From assembly GCA_002720865.1 (NCBI GenBank), contig PBIO01000032.1:1-63897 (forward strand): 63,897 nucleotides of DNA, in the 5' to 3' direction. Shown here in pieces: positions 31,820 through 41,768 of the stretch. The DNA comes from Halobacteriovorax sp. Its GTDB lineage: Bacteria; Bdellovibrionota; Bacteriovoracia; Bacteriovoracales; Bacteriovoracaceae. Each line of letters opens with the position of its first letter. Position 1 is the stretch's first letter. A program made the position numbers and the translations under genes. The notes under the pieces were generated by a model, which saw only the letters and a list, made by a program, of their open reading frames with translations, was not told the DNA's origin and did not search any database.

Positions 31820-33049
31820 CTACTCTTTTAAAAGGGCGTTCATAGAATCGCGAAACTGCTTCAAAACTTCCGGATCTGAATTGATATTTCCATGACCGCC
31901 CCAACCGTCATTGTAAGCCTTAAATTCGATATACTTATTGTCAGCGCCATGCATTTGGCTACCTCGAATTCCAAAGCGACCAAAGTCTCCACCGAGGTCT
32001 AATCCTTTTCTATCTTGGGTTTGATAAAAGTTTTTATGAACCTTTACGTTAGAGGCCTTATATAGTTTATCTTTATGATCCCTAGTCCAAACCGCTGAGA
32101 AGCTATATTCAGGAAGGGCCCAATTAGTTCCGAGTTTTTCATTAGATTTTTTCTTCGCCCAGTATTCCTTATTTCTATAAGGCTCACCTGCCAATTGAGG
32201 AATGACTTCTTCTATGGCGTGATGGGCTTCTATAACTGGATCAACGGAAAATGCTAAATCAATATCAACTCCGGCTTTTTTCATATGTTCCGCAAATTTA
32301 ACTAACGATCTGCCCCCAGAGCTATGGCTAGTAACAACAATTTTAGGCTTTATTTTAAGCTCTTTGGCCTTAGCTAAATATTGAGTTATACAGTCTCGCG
32401 CATTTTGAATTCCTTTAGGATTACTTTGAATTGAGTTTTTTGCGTCTCCTAGGATTCCCCTCCAGCTTTTAAGGTCCATGGCCTCATCAAGCCCGGCCAG
32501 AACTTCTGATTCTTCTGAGGGGAAACTATACCAATCTACAGACCGGCTTTGCTTCATAGTAAGAAGTTCAGACATAACTCCGCGGTTAAGACCTGACCAC
32601 TTTCTCTCCTTTCCTCTTTTTTCCTTATAGAGACTTTCCATTGTGCTATAAATTTTATCTCTAAGTTTTGGATCGACTTTTCCACCTAGACACTTATTAA
32701 ACCTGGCCATTGTAGCAGGTATTAGGGGTTCATAGGCTCCAGTTCCTTCGAAGGCAATCACCAATGCTTTTGATTCTTCAGTTGGCTCACATTTATTTAG
32801 TTTTTTATTAAGCTTATGACGATCTGTTTCCGTATCCATGATCGACCTGGCTTCCCAGTAGAAGTACTCTAAGGCATTTTTAAGCTCCGCTTCCGTCGTC
32901 ACTTTTTCTAAATTATCGCAGATGGTTTTTCTATTAAGAAGTCCTTCATGCTGATTGTTTAGTAAATCTTTTTCCCACTCGCAGTCACCAACTTCGGCGT
33001 TTGCGCTAATAGATAGTAGCCCAATAAATATAAGAATTAGTAATTTCAT
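31820..33049 (-). CDS. Exported alpha/beta-hydrolase (lipase-like) protein
   Basis: The 409-residue protein has a signal peptide (MKLLILIFIGLLSISANA). A lipase-like core is seen in ALVIAFEGTG near residue 95-104. The nucleophile elbow is VVTSHSSGGRS, where Ser243 sits in S-x-S-x-G, a variant of GxSxG. A candidate Asp is in FSVDPV and a candidate His in GGHGNI near the C-terminus. A secreted esterase or lipase is likely; the substrate is unknown. Confidence 0.65.
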   Translation of the reverse strand: MKLLILIFIGLLSISANAEVGDCEWEKDLLNNQHEGLLNRKTICDNLEKVTTEAELKNALEYFYWEARSIMDTETDRHKLNKKLNKCEPTEESKALVIAFEGTGAYEPLIPATMARFNKCLGGKVDPKLRDKIYSTMESLYKEKRGKERKWSGLNRGVMSELLTMKQSRSVDWYSFPSEESEVLAGLDEAMDLKSWRGILGDAKNSIQSNPKGIQNARDCITQYLAKAKELKIKPKIVVTSHSSGGRSLVKFAEHMKKAGVDIDLAFSVDPVIEAHHAIEEVIPQLAGEPYRNKEYWAKKKSNEKLGTNWALPEYSFSAVWTRDHKDKLYKASNVKVHKNFYQTQDRKGLDLGGDFGRFGIRGSQMHGADNKYIEFKAYNDGWGGHGNINSDPEVLKQFRDSMNALLKE

Positions 33050-33174
33050 TAATACCTCTCAAGACTTTATCGGTGTAAATACTTAAAAATTTGAGCACGC
33101 AGTACCCGAGTCAAGAACTACGGTAAGAACTTACAACTGTCTAAAAAAAGGTGAGCTAATGCTATAATCGCTCT

Positions 33175-33501
33175 ATGAAAAGAGATGAGCTGAAATGCCC
33201 AAGCTGCAATGATTTACTTACGGATTTAAAAAGTTCTTTTAGCTGTAAGTCATGCAAAAAATATTATCAAATAAAAATTTCTCGAAAAGGAGTCCAACTC
33301 TTTTTCTTTTTACTTCTTCCTTCTAGCTTTTTTATAACAGCCCTGTTTATTTTAAATTGGAAGCTATCTAATTTCCTAGATATGCCTAGTAGAGACTTTG
33401 TCCTCGGTGGGGCGATTCTCGTCGGTGTCCTAGGACTAATAATATCTTCGATTAAGATGAAGTCGGAATTTGAAGTTGGTAAGGAGATAAAAAAAGCATG
33501 A
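33175..33501 (+). CDS. Zinc-ribbon membrane protein
   Basis: Encodes 108 residues. An N-terminal zinc ribbon (CPSC near residue 9 and CKSC near 24) is followed by two transmembrane helices (about 43-62 and 74-91) and a short charged tail. Its function is unknown. The end overlaps the start of the lysozyme-like gene by four bases, so the two are co-expressed. Confidence 0.7.
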   Translation: MKRDELKCPSCNDLLTDLKSSFSCKSCKKYYQIKISRKGVQLFFFLLLPSSFFITALFILNWKLSNFLDMPSRDFVLGGAILVGVLGLIISSIKMKSEFEVGKEIKKA

Positions 33502-34331
33502 AGTTAGTAATCTTAGTTAGCCTGTTTTTAAGTATAAATATTCAAGCTGACGAAGTTGAACTTTTGGTAAAAGAGGTCGTAAACCCTAGCCTTAAAAAAG
33601 GTGCAGCTGACCCCAATACAGAACTTGCTAAAGTTTATGGAACTTGCGCTGTTATCAAGGCAAAGTCTACGGGACTAAGTTCTACGTGCAAGGAAAAGAC
33701 TCCCCCTCAGCTAAGAAATTTATTTTATTCATTCTGGCAAAGTACTGATAAATCAGTAGCCACCAAGAAAAAACTAGCTAAATTAATGGGCATGATTATT
33801 AAAGAATCTTCCGCCAACCCTGCGGCCGTGGCCGATATGAAGGGAGTCGGGAGTAAAGATAGTTATAAGAGTTTTTTTAAGGTGAATAAGTCATATGGAA
33901 TCATGTCTAGGAATCACTTCGCAACAACAGCATTGCTAGATAAACTTCTCGCACTAGAAACAGTAACCTTTGACAAGCAAACAAATTTTGGTCTGGCTCA
34001 GCAATCTGCCGACCGCTTAAGCATTCCTAAATGGGGAGGAACCTACCTCGCTGGACGAAAAGAGATGATTAAAAAAATGGACCCTAAGTCCTTTACTGAC
34101 TGGTGCTTAACGAAGGCCATCTATAGTGACTCCCAAAGCGATCTAGAAAAGTACTCCAGAGAAAAAATAAAGTCCTGTTCTATGGGCTATAAGACTAAAG
34201 CAGGTATTAAGTGCTTTGGCCGTACAGTAAACTTCTGCCCTAGAATGAATATCGAGTTGGCCTTAAGACAGCCCGCCAGATATTTCGAGACAAAGGCAGC
34301 TGCTCCCCTTTGTGCGAATCTATTCAAATAA
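33498..34331 (+). CDS. Exported lysozyme-like protein
   Basis: Encodes 277 residues with a signal peptide (ends near IQA/D). A helical domain contains MGMIIKESSANPAAVADM, with Glu103 a candidate catalytic acid, then YGIMSRNHF and NFGLAQQSADRL. These match the Glu and the G-x-x-Q-x-S type motif of lysozyme-superfamily muramidases. Several cysteines are in the C-terminal half. A peptidoglycan hydrolase for use on prey or self is inference. It is coupled to the zinc-ribbon membrane protein. Confidence 0.55.
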   Translation: MKLVILVSLFLSINIQADEVELLVKEVVNPSLKKGAADPNTELAKVYGTCAVIKAKSTGLSSTCKEKTPPQLRNLFYSFWQSTDKSVATKKKLAKLMGMIIKESSANPAAVADMKGVGSKDSYKSFFKVNKSYGIMSRNHFATTALLDKLLALETVTFDKQTNFGLAQQSADRLSIPKWGGTYLAGRKEMIKKMDPKSFTDWCLTKAIYSDSQSDLEKYSREKIKSCSMGYKTKAGIKCFGRTVNFCPRMNIELALRQPARYFETKAAAPLCANLFK

Positions 34332-34334
34332 AAA

Positions 34335-34841
34335 CTAACGCCAAAAGATAAGTTTTTTTAGTCCACTTGAAATTTTATCAGTGAAGATATGGCAGAGGTC
34401 CGCTAGGAAGGCTCCCCCAAATGACCAGACCAGCATCTGATACTGTACATACTCATAATTAAAGGCCCTTAACCAATAATAAAGAACGGTAAAATAATCT
34501 TTTGGTGAAAATTTTATTTTATCCATTTCATAAAGAATATAGGTCAGAAACCCAAGCATCAAAAATCCGTAGACGAATCTTGTAACTGTTCCAAATAAAA
34601 AGCTATGACTAAGCCCGCGGTGTTTAAAAAATACTGAATAAGGATAAAGAAAAAACCTCAGAGGACCGGTTCGGGCCTTTGGCATTAAGTCTGAATCTGG
34701 TGAAAAGATAAGAGTGGCTACTAGCCAACCAAAGGCAAAAGAACCAGTTACGAAGGGGTCTTGTCCAAAGCCTAATAAAGCTCCAGAAATGATCGCCCCT
34801 ATAAGTAAATTAACTCGGTCGTGAGTCCTACCAGCTGCCAT
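34335..34841 (-). CDS. DUF2227 putative metal-binding membrane protein
   Basis: Encodes 168 residues with about four hydrophobic segments. The opening SGRTHDR-like sequence (AAGRTHDRVNLL), FSPDSDL, KHRGLSHSFLFGT and the C-terminal DLCHIFTDKIS carry conserved His/Asp residues of the DUF2227 family, related to LexA-unlinked YdjM-like membrane hydrolases. Its function is unknown. Its ATG overlaps the RND exporter stop codon by one base, making it the last gene of that operon. Confidence 0.8.
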   Translation of the reverse strand: MAAGRTHDRVNLLIGAIISGALLGFGQDPFVTGSFAFGWLVATLIFSPDSDLMPKARTGPLRFFLYPYSVFFKHRGLSHSFLFGTVTRFVYGFLMLGFLTYILYEMDKIKFSPKDYFTVLYYWLRAFNYEYVQYQMLVWSFGGAFLADLCHIFTDKISSGLKKLIFWR

Positions 34842-37168
34842 TAAGCTTTTGATGCCTCACAGTTTTCCTTCTTTTCCTGAAAAAAGATAAGAAGGGCCGG
34901 GAGAAAAACTAAGTCCACAATAAGTGCAAAAGTTAAAATGACAGCGCAAAGTAATCCAAAATTCACATTAGGTATAAAGTCACCTAACATGTAAAGCCCA
35001 AAGCCACTGGTTAATATGACAGTTGTCACCATCAAAGCAGAACCAGTATAGGTATAAATTTTAGCAATCGTTTCATCTAAACTATATCCCTGGCTTCGGT
35101 ATCGATAAAAATTTGATAGGAAGTGAATGGTATCATCTACGGCAATACCTAAACATACAGAAGCCACTAAGCTAGAACCAATATTTAAATCAATCCCCAC
35201 AAGCTTCATAAAGGCTCCCCCAAAAACAAGAGGAAGTACATTTGGAACAAGAGAAAGCAATCCAAGCTTAATAGATCTAAAAATGATTGACATCAATAGG
35301 GCAACAAGAACCAAGGCCATTGTTACGGACTTAAAAAAGGTTTCAACTACGTAATCCATCATCCTCTGAAAAAGGAGAAATTTCCCTGTGATATAAACGT
35401 CAAGTCCTTCTTCTTTGGCCATTTTCTCGAGATCATCAACTCCGGATAACCACCCACGACTATCGTAAATTCCCCATAATAGGCTCATTCGAATTGAGTC
35501 ATTTTTAAGAGTCATTCTATTATTTAGGTCCATCCCTTGGGGAAGACTCATGCTATATAAAAAGAGCTGTTCAGCTATGGCCTTTTGTGTGAGCGGAAGC
35601 TTGTACTCTTCTTCTAGCCCTCCATAAAGGGATTTATTCATATCTTTAATAATGGAGATAATATCAATCGTTTTATTTACTTTAGGGTTAGCATCAATTC
35701 TATTTTTAAATCGCTCTACTTTTTGAAGAAAAGCAGGATCTTTAATTCCCTCTGGCTTACCTGTTTCGATAACAATCTCTGGTCCTGAGTTTCCTCCAAA
35801 GACTTCTCTTACAAAATCATTTCCAATTCTAAGGGTGGTTCCTTTTTTAAAGTACTCATAGGGGTTTGAGTTAACATTTGCTTGAGAGGCAATATAAAAA
35901 CTAACCACGGTTAATCCAGAAAAAATAACTAGGATGGGTGTCGTATACTTATGAAGTTTTAAGACCCAGCCCCTAGAAAATTCTGTCGGCTCTCCTGAAC
36001 TGTTTAATCTTTCAGAAAAAATCTTTGGAACCTTAAAATTAACTTTTGAAATCCAGGGAACCACAAAGAAGATGGTTACGATCCAGGCCAGCCCACATCC
36101 AAAGGCCGCAAGTAGTCCTAGCTGACGAATTGGTTGCAGTTCTGTAGTTGATAGAGAGAGAAAACCGATCATGGTGGAAACGGTTGTTAGAAAAGTTGGA
36201 ATTAGATTTTTATCTAATGCGTAAAAAGCGGCTTCTTTCGTATTTTTTCCCATACCTCGAAATTGATAGTAGCTCACCATAACATGGACGGAGTCAGCAA
36301 TAGAGATGGCGATTAAGATTCCCGGCAGAATTGAAAGAATAGAAGTAAATTTATAGCCAACATAAAAACAAAAACCAAGAGCTCCAACAACAGAGAAAAC
36401 GGTTACAGTTAGTGGCAATAGCATGGCCACAAAACTTCGAAAGACCCAAAGAAGATAAAAAATAATAAGTGCAAATAGGATTGGCATAATCTTTTCTGCA
36501 TCCTCATTCGCTATTTCTCTAAAGGCATCATTGACCGCGGCCTCGCCCATGATATGATAGGTATGGTCGTGTTTTCCCTCATAGGGCTTAACCATGGCCC
36601 TAGCATCTTTGATGATTTGCTCGTAATCAGGACTCGCCTCAAGAGTGACTAGTCTAGCAAAGATCATGGCCGACTTTCCATCTTTAGAAATCAGGTAACC
36701 AGGCATCACTTTATCAGCAAGGGCGGTTTCTTTTTTACTCGCTAAAAATTCACCAGTTAATTCACCCTCTTCTAAAAAAGGCTCTACGATAATATCGTCT
36801 TCTTCGGCGTAGGTGTAATTATAATTTATCAGGGAGTCGACTCTAAGAACTTGATGAACTTGCCAAGTTTTCTCTGTCACCTCTCTTAAGATTTCAATCG
36901 ACTCACGATCAAAGATCCCGGAGGGGCTATGTACGACTAGAACTAAATTCTCGTCATTTCCAAATTGTTTTTCAAATTTATCAAGTTGCTTGATGTTCGG
37001 ATCACTTTCCCTAAACCAAGTTCTGACATTATAGTCCTCGGAAAAGTTTGCCAAGCCGGGAGCTAAAAGTGCGATCAATAAGAACGACCACAACATATTT
37101 TTTAAAGGATTTTCTACAATGAATGTTGAGAGTTTATAAACAAACCCACTTTTCTCATTATCGCCCAT
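34841..37168 (-). CDS. RND/MMPL-type exporter (COG1033)
   Basis: The 775-residue protein has the twelve-helix RND layout: one membrane helix, a large periplasmic loop (FREVSDPN, VDSLINYNY), a five-helix bundle with a sterol-sensing-like core (LPGILIAISIADSVHVMVSYY), then a second half repeating it (SVCLGIAVDDTIHFLSNFYR). Asp residues in IADS and VDDT are the expected proton-relay positions. It probably moves lipids or hydrophobic molecules across the periplasm. It is in an operon with a LolA-like protein and a beta-barrel. Confidence 0.9.
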   Translation of the reverse strand: MGDNEKSGFVYKLSTFIVENPLKNMLWSFLLIALLAPGLANFSEDYNVRTWFRESDPNIKQLDKFEKQFGNDENLVLVVHSPSGIFDRESIEILREVTEKTWQVHQVLRVDSLINYNYTYAEEDDIIVEPFLEEGELTGEFLASKKETALADKVMPGYLISKDGKSAMIFARLVTLEASPDYEQIIKDARAMVKPYEGKHDHTYHIMGEAAVNDAFREIANEDAEKIMPILFALIIFYLLWVFRSFVAMLLPLTVTVFSVVGALGFCFYVGYKFTSILSILPGILIAISIADSVHVMVSYYQFRGMGKNTKEAAFYALDKNLIPTFLTTVSTMIGFLSLSTTELQPIRQLGLLAAFGCGLAWIVTIFFVVPWISKVNFKVPKIFSERLNSSGEPTEFSRGWVLKLHKYTTPILVIFSGLTVVSFYIASQANVNSNPYEYFKKGTTLRIGNDFVREVFGGNSGPEIVIETGKPEGIKDPAFLQKVERFKNRIDANPKVNKTIDIISIIKDMNKSLYGGLEEEYKLPLTQKAIAEQLFLYSMSLPQGMDLNNRMTLKNDSIRMSLLWGIYDSRGWLSGVDDLEKMAKEEGLDVYITGKFLLFQRMMDYVVETFFKSVTMALVLVALLMSIIFRSIKLGLLSLVPNVLPLVFGGAFMKLVGIDLNIGSSLVASVCLGIAVDDTIHFLSNFYRYRSQGYSLDETIAKIYTYTGSALMVTTVILTSGFGLYMLGDFIPNVNFGLLCAVILTFALIVDLVFLPALLIFFQEKKENCEASKA

Positions 37169-37182
37169 GAATTCTCCTTTCC

Positions 37183-38463
37183 TTAGAAAAATCGAGTCAG
37201 TGTAATATATGCATAAGAATTACCATCATATAGCTCCAACCCCGTTGGTATATTGGTCTTCTTAGGAGCATCATAATAGCGAAGCCCTGTTTTGATTTTC
37301 CATATATCGCTTAAACGTTGTGAATAACTTAGATTAAATAAGTACTCATGCTCTCTATCATAATCAAAGATTGCGCTAAAAAAGATTTCCTTCCCCATTA
37401 AATCGTTGAAGGCATATCTTAGGCCTAAAAAAATATCATTTTGAAAAAGTGACATTTCTTCAATTCGGCTCTGCTCAGGACCAAACATCGTTTGACCTTC
37501 AAGGTAGAAATAAGTTTCTGAGCCTGACTCATGGGCAAGAGACCACTCAAGGCCTAGTGCAACTTCTGTATTATCTTCAGATCTTCGAAGCCCCCTAGTC
37601 GTATAAATAAAAAGATCGTTATCAAAAGTTCTGGAAGCGGCTTCAAGTTTAAAAATAAAAGACTCTACTGGAAGTACAGCGGTCATTCCGACCTGATTTG
37701 ATCTATAGTAATAGGGAGTGGTTGGAAATGCTGTTGGTACAGGAGTCGTTCCCACCATGGCATAGCGATGAGTACCTATAACAGGAAAGCTTCTATCCAT
37801 ATGGTGTAGAAAATGAAAGGAAAGGTCGGCGTCCAAAATGGTATAGCTAAACCTTCCCCCAAATTGAACACCCCAATTTTGATTGGTTGTAGCGTCCCCG
37901 CCGTCAATAAAGATAACTCTTTCTAGGTCTACTCCAAAACCGAGACGGCTTCTGTCACCAGGGAAAATAGGTGCTTCAAATTTTGGAAAAAAGTATAGTG
38001 CAAAAGATCCATTTTCTAGGGACCTCTCTATCTCAATCGTGAGCTCTCCCTTTTTTTCAAGGGACTCAACATTCGAGTCATAATTTCTACTATTGATTTG
38101 ATCAGCCGGATGAAAAGCTTCTGTGGCCGTCCAATTAAATAGTTTGTAACCGGCCAATAACTTCCAGTTTTGCTCTGGTCCCGCCAACATACTAAAGTAA
38201 CCATCTTCAATAATAACCTGGGAGCGGTCTGAATCTTTTTGATCAACTCTTCCAAGTGCGCGAAAGACATGCTTATAAACATCTTGCTCAAAAGAAGATT
38301 CAACTCTTGAGAGAATCGCCACACCGGTATCTGCATTTTGAATATTATTATCACTTTCAAAACGCCTATACTCAAAGCCTATCTCACCTTGACCGGCCCA
38401 TTTTGAAGCTTCGCTAGCAAATAAAACACATGGGAATAGGAAAACAAGAAAAGATAGCTTCAT
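37183..38463 (-). CDS. Outer-membrane beta-barrel protein
   Basis: The 426-residue protein has a signal peptide (MKLSFLVFLFPCVLFASEA), many amphipathic strands and a C-terminal LYDGNSYAYITLTRFF ending in Phe, the usual outer-membrane insertion signal. It sits between the LolA-like and RND genes. A role as the outer-membrane part of the same export or lipid-transfer system is likely. Confidence 0.85.
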   Translation of the reverse strand: MKLSFLVFLFPCVLFASEASKWAGQGEIGFEYRRFESDNNIQNADTGVAILSRVESSFEQDVYKHVFRALGRVDQKDSDRSQVIIEDGYFSMLAGPEQNWKLLAGYKLFNWTATEAFHPADQINSRNYDSNVESLEKKGELTIEIERSLENGSFALYFFPKFEAPIFPGDRSRLGFGVDLERVIFIDGGDATTNQNWGVQFGGRFSYTILDADLSFHFLHHMDRSFPVIGTHRYAMVGTTPVPTAFPTTPYYYRSNQVGMTAVLPVESFIFKLEAASRTFDNDLFIYTTRGLRRSEDNTEVALGLEWSLAHESGSETYFYLEGQTMFGPEQSRIEEMSLFQNDIFLGLRYAFNDLMGKEIFFSAIFDYDREHEYLFNLSYSQRLSDIWKIKTGLRYYDAPKKTNIPTGLELYDGNSYAYITLTRFF

Positions 38464-39254
38464 CGCTTTAGCTTATTCTTTCTAAAGTCATTATCACTAA
38501 ACTTAACTCCGATTTTTCTTCCCTTCCAAGAAAAGATTGATTTCTTTTTAGTTTGAACATTATCCATCTTGATAACGGAAGCTCTATAAATAGTTTTTCC
38601 GCCTACTTTATAAGGCTTGTATCCTTCAAAAAGTGCAACTTTTAATAGCTGCTTCTTTCGATCGTAGTACTCGACCTTATGAGGATTACTAAACTTCTTC
38701 GAGATATAGCTAATCTGCTTACTGTATCCTGATTTATAAGTTGGCACTCTCTCTATCACATGAACAGGGTCGCCGTTATACTTCTCGTCTTTAAGCCATT
38801 TAAACTTATACTTTTCGATTTCTTGAGAACCTAAATCTTCGTATGAGAACTCAGAGCCCATAAAAGAGGCTGACTTATTTTTTGAAGAGATCTTCTTTAC
38901 TCGTCTTACTGAAGGAAGATAAAGCCACTGTTGATCATCCTTGTCTTTATGCGACCAAGTAAGCATCTTAGTCCCCTTAACATCCTTCGGGTTTTCAAAT
39001 ATTGAAATGGACTTATCTCCATCCCCCGCAACTTCCTTGGTTTTCCCGGTCATGATTCTAACCACTTTTTCACCGTGGGCATCAATTAAAACCATCTCGG
39101 TTTTGCCAGACTCGCCCACAAAACCATTATTATTTTGTTCAAATATTTTAGCTAATCTAAGACCCTTAGCTTCTGGCGTTTCAGCCTTTAAGTTGGACAC
39201 GGCCAACATCAGAAATAATAAGATAAAGAGTGGAGATAATTTTCCAATTCTCAC
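38460..39254 (-). CDS. LolA-like outer-membrane lipoprotein-sorting family protein
   Basis: A GTG at 39254 with a strong GGGAGGGG ribosome-binding site gives 264 residues with a signal peptide; a longer frame to 39296 lacks such a site. The sequence RIMTGKTKEVAGDGDKSISIFENPKDVKGTKMLTW and QWLYLPSVRRVKKISSKNKSASFMGSEFSYEDL is typical of PF17131 LolA_like proteins found next to RND/MMPL exporters. It would bind lipid in the periplasm. It overlaps the barrel gene by four bases. Confidence 0.85.
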   Translation of the reverse strand: MRIGKLSPLFILLFLMLAVSNLKAETPEAKGLRLAKIFEQNNNGFVGESGKTEMVLIDAHGEKVVRIMTGKTKEVAGDGDKSISIFENPKDVKGTKMLTWSHKDKDDQQWLYLPSVRRVKKISSKNKSASFMGSEFSYEDLGSQEIEKYKFKWLKDEKYNGDPVHVIERVPTYKSGYSKQISYISKKFSNPHKVEYYDRKKQLLKVALFEGYKPYKVGGKTIYRASVIKMDNVQTKKKSIFSWKGRKIGVKFSDNDFRKNKLKR

Positions 39255-39367
39255 GGTCCCCTCCCAGGGTAAAATGAAGTGTCCATATTTTAGCAAGTTT
39301 ATTGACGTAAATTAAGCCATTAGTTAGTATCACGCGGCTAGCCAACCTAACTTATTGCGGTGCAAAT

Positions 39368-40759
39368 ATGACCATCCATGTTAATAGAATTTTAAACTTG
39401 AAAAAAATCAAAGCTATTGGCTTTGATATGGACTATACCCTCGTCAGATACAATGCTGAGGCCTTTGAGCAAGATACCCATAAAGTTGTCCTTGAAAAGC
39501 TTGTGGACGTTTTAAATTATCCAAAGGAAATTAAAAATTTAGATTTTGATTATAATAGCGTTATCCAAGGGCTAGTTCTTGATAGAAAAAGAGGAAATCT
39601 TTTAAAAGTAAGCCGTTTTGGAAAAGTTAAGGCCGCCACTCACGGCACTCTTCCAATGCCTTTTAAGATCCAACAAAGTATTTATTCAAATAGTGTTATT
39701 GATCTCAATGATTCACATATTCAATCTTTAGATACGGCCTTTTCAATTAGTCATGGAATTCTCTTTGGTCAATTAGTTGATATGAAAGACCAAGGCTTAA
39801 ATCTTCCCTCCTACACGGCTATGAGTGAAGATATCAAGTATATGATTGATTACGCTCATTCCGACGGAAGCCTTAAAGGAATGGTGAGAAAAAATTTAAG
39901 TAAGTACATCGTTAAAGATCCGGAAGTAGCTAAACTTTTAGAAAGATATAAGCGCTATGGAAAAAAACTAATGGTCATTACCAACTCTGATTATAATTAT
40001 ACTGACTTACTTCTAACCCATACGATTGACCCCTTTTTAGAAGAACATAAAACTTGGCGAGATCTCTTTGAGCTAACGATCACTCAATCAGCAAAACCTA
40101 GATTTTTTACAGCGAAAAATGCCTTTTTAAAAATCGACCCTGAAACGGAGCTAATGAGTAATCACTTTGGTCCAGTCACCGATGGCATTTATCAAGGCGG
40201 AAGTGCCCAGAAACTTCAGGATGATCTAGGCCTTGATGGAGATGAGATTCTTTATTTAGGTGATCATATCTATGGGGATGTTGTGACTATTAAGAAAACA
40301 TGTAACTGGAGAACGGCCCTAGTCCTAGAACCCCTTATAGAAGAGATTAAGGCCCTATCTGAAAGTCAAAAAATCCAAAAAGAAATAGATCTACTCATGT
40401 TAGAAAAAGAAGAGCTTGAGAATCAAATCAATATTCTAGATTTAAAGAGACAGGAAGACGGTGAAAAAGTTCCTAAGAATGAGCTAAGTGAACTCTTCTC
40501 TAAGATGGATAAACTAAATCAAAAGATCTCGGTGCAGCTAGAGGAGTATCAAAGCTTCTTTAACCCCCATTGGGGAGCCATGATGAGGGCGGGTCAGGAA
40601 GAAAGTAGATTCGCTGATCAAGTTGAAAAGTATGCCTGTATCTATATGACAAAAGTCTCGGACTTAATCGCTTATTCTCCAAGGACTTACTTTAGACCAA
40701 TGAAGAGAATCCTTCCCCATGAAAGTTTCGAGAGTATGGTTACTCAGCCTCACGCATAA
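39368..40759 (+). CDS. HAD-IG family 5'-nucleotidase
   Basis: The 463-residue protein begins with the HAD motif GFDMDYTLVRYNAEAFE, the signature of cytosolic purine 5'-nucleotidase II-like HAD-IG proteins. It retains VITNSDYNYTD and the metal-binding LGDHIYGDV. A coiled-coil-like stretch lies near residues 335-385. The family dephosphorylates nucleoside monophosphates such as IMP or GMP. Its end overlaps the convergent HDAC-family gene by 20 bp. Confidence 0.9.
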   Translation: MTIHVNRILNLKKIKAIGFDMDYTLVRYNAEAFEQDTHKVVLEKLVDVLNYPKEIKNLDFDYNSVIQGLVLDRKRGNLLKVSRFGKVKAATHGTLPMPFKIQQSIYSNSVIDLNDSHIQSLDTAFSISHGILFGQLVDMKDQGLNLPSYTAMSEDIKYMIDYAHSDGSLKGMVRKNLSKYIVKDPEVAKLLERYKRYGKKLMVITNSDYNYTDLLLTHTIDPFLEEHKTWRDLFELTITQSAKPRFFTAKNAFLKIDPETELMSNHFGPVTDGIYQGGSAQKLQDDLGLDGDEILYLGDHIYGDVVTIKKTCNWRTALVLEPLIEEIKALSESQKIQKEIDLLMLEKEELENQINILDLKRQEDGEKVPKNELSELFSKMDKLNQKISVQLEEYQSFFNPHWGAMMRAGQEESRFADQVEKYACIYMTKVSDLIAYSPRTYFRPMKRILPHESFESMVTQPHA

Positions 40760-41732
40760 GGTAGCTAATAAACTGAGTATAGACTTGCCATGAATGAGGT
40801 CCATAACCTCCGGCCATGACCCAACATTGGGGAATGCCTCTTGATTTTAAAAAATGGTACACAAGTTTATCCCGTTCAAGCATTTGTTCTAAACTTAAGC
40901 GAAGTTTGTTTGAACTTGGAAGGGCATCTTTTTCGTAAGGGTCAGCTCCTGCCACCACCACTGCAAAGTTAACATGCTCTGAATGAACTTCGCGAAGCTC
41001 AGTTAAGCCTTTTTCTAATTTTTCTATATAATCCTCTTCTCCTTCATAGGGAATAGGAATATCGATATCACTTGGAATCCTCCATGGTCCGTCCCCAGAA
41101 CCAATATCAAGTGGCCACCCTTTTTCCATATGAATACTTAGAGTTTTAATTGAGGGATCGTCTTTTGTAATTGCGGCCGTTCCATCACCCTTATGGGCAT
41201 CCACATCTATAATCCAAGCTTTTTTAACCAGGTTTTCTTCTTGAAGCTTTCTTACTCCTATAACTAAATCATTTACTAAGCAGAAGCCTCTTCCCCCATC
41301 GGCCATGGCATGATGCATACCACCTCCAAGAAAAAAGCTCATTCCATCTTTAAGGGCTTCTCCCATTGAAAAGCTCGTTCCTCTTCCTTGCAGCAATATA
41401 TCTTGGACCATTTGTGAAAGATCTTTTTTAGCTAAACTAGGGTTATAACGATTTGGCTTTCCGTTATTGTCATAAAGCTCGAAGCATTCAATAATCTTTT
41501 CTTTGCTTTTTTCATTATCAAATAAGGCTTCAACAAAGTTCTTATCGTGTACCAATAGGAGCTCCGCTTTATTAAGTGGTGTCCAGTCTACGATATTAGT
41601 TAATTCAAATTTACCTGGATATTCTTGTCTTAAGGCCTCAAAGGTTCTGTGACTACGATCATCCCGTAGGGGCACTGTGACTCCATATGACTCTAATTGG
41701 CTAGATAAATGGGGATGATAGATGAGCTTCAC
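40740..41732 (-). CDS. Histone deacetylase/acetoin-utilisation family hydrolase
   Basis: The 330-residue protein has the class II/acetoin-type HDAC signatures: GGGMHHAMADGGRGFC (His-His), IIDVDAHKGDGTA (zinc Asp and His) and VVAGADPYEKD. It should be a cytoplasmic zinc deacetylase for acetylated lysines, polyamines or small amides. It stands alone on its strand. Confidence 0.9.
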   Translation of the reverse strand: MKLIYHPHLSSQLESYGVTVPLRDDRSHRTFEALRQEYPGKFELTNIVDWTPLNKAELLLVHDKNFVEALFDNEKSKEKIIECFELYDNNGKPNRYNPSLAKKDLSQMVQDILLQGRGTSFSMGEALKDGMSFFLGGGMHHAMADGGRGFCLVNDLVIGVRKLQEENLVKKAWIIDVDAHKGDGTAAITKDDPSIKTLSIHMEKGWPLDIGSGDGPWRIPSDIDIPIPYEGEEDYIEKLEKGLTELREVHSEHVNFAVVVAGADPYEKDALPSSNKLRLSLEQMLERDKLVYHFLKSRGIPQCWVMAGGYGPHSWQVYTQFISYLMREAE

Positions 41733-41768
41733 TGGCTTTTAATTCCTTTTCTTTTTATACTATTAAAG

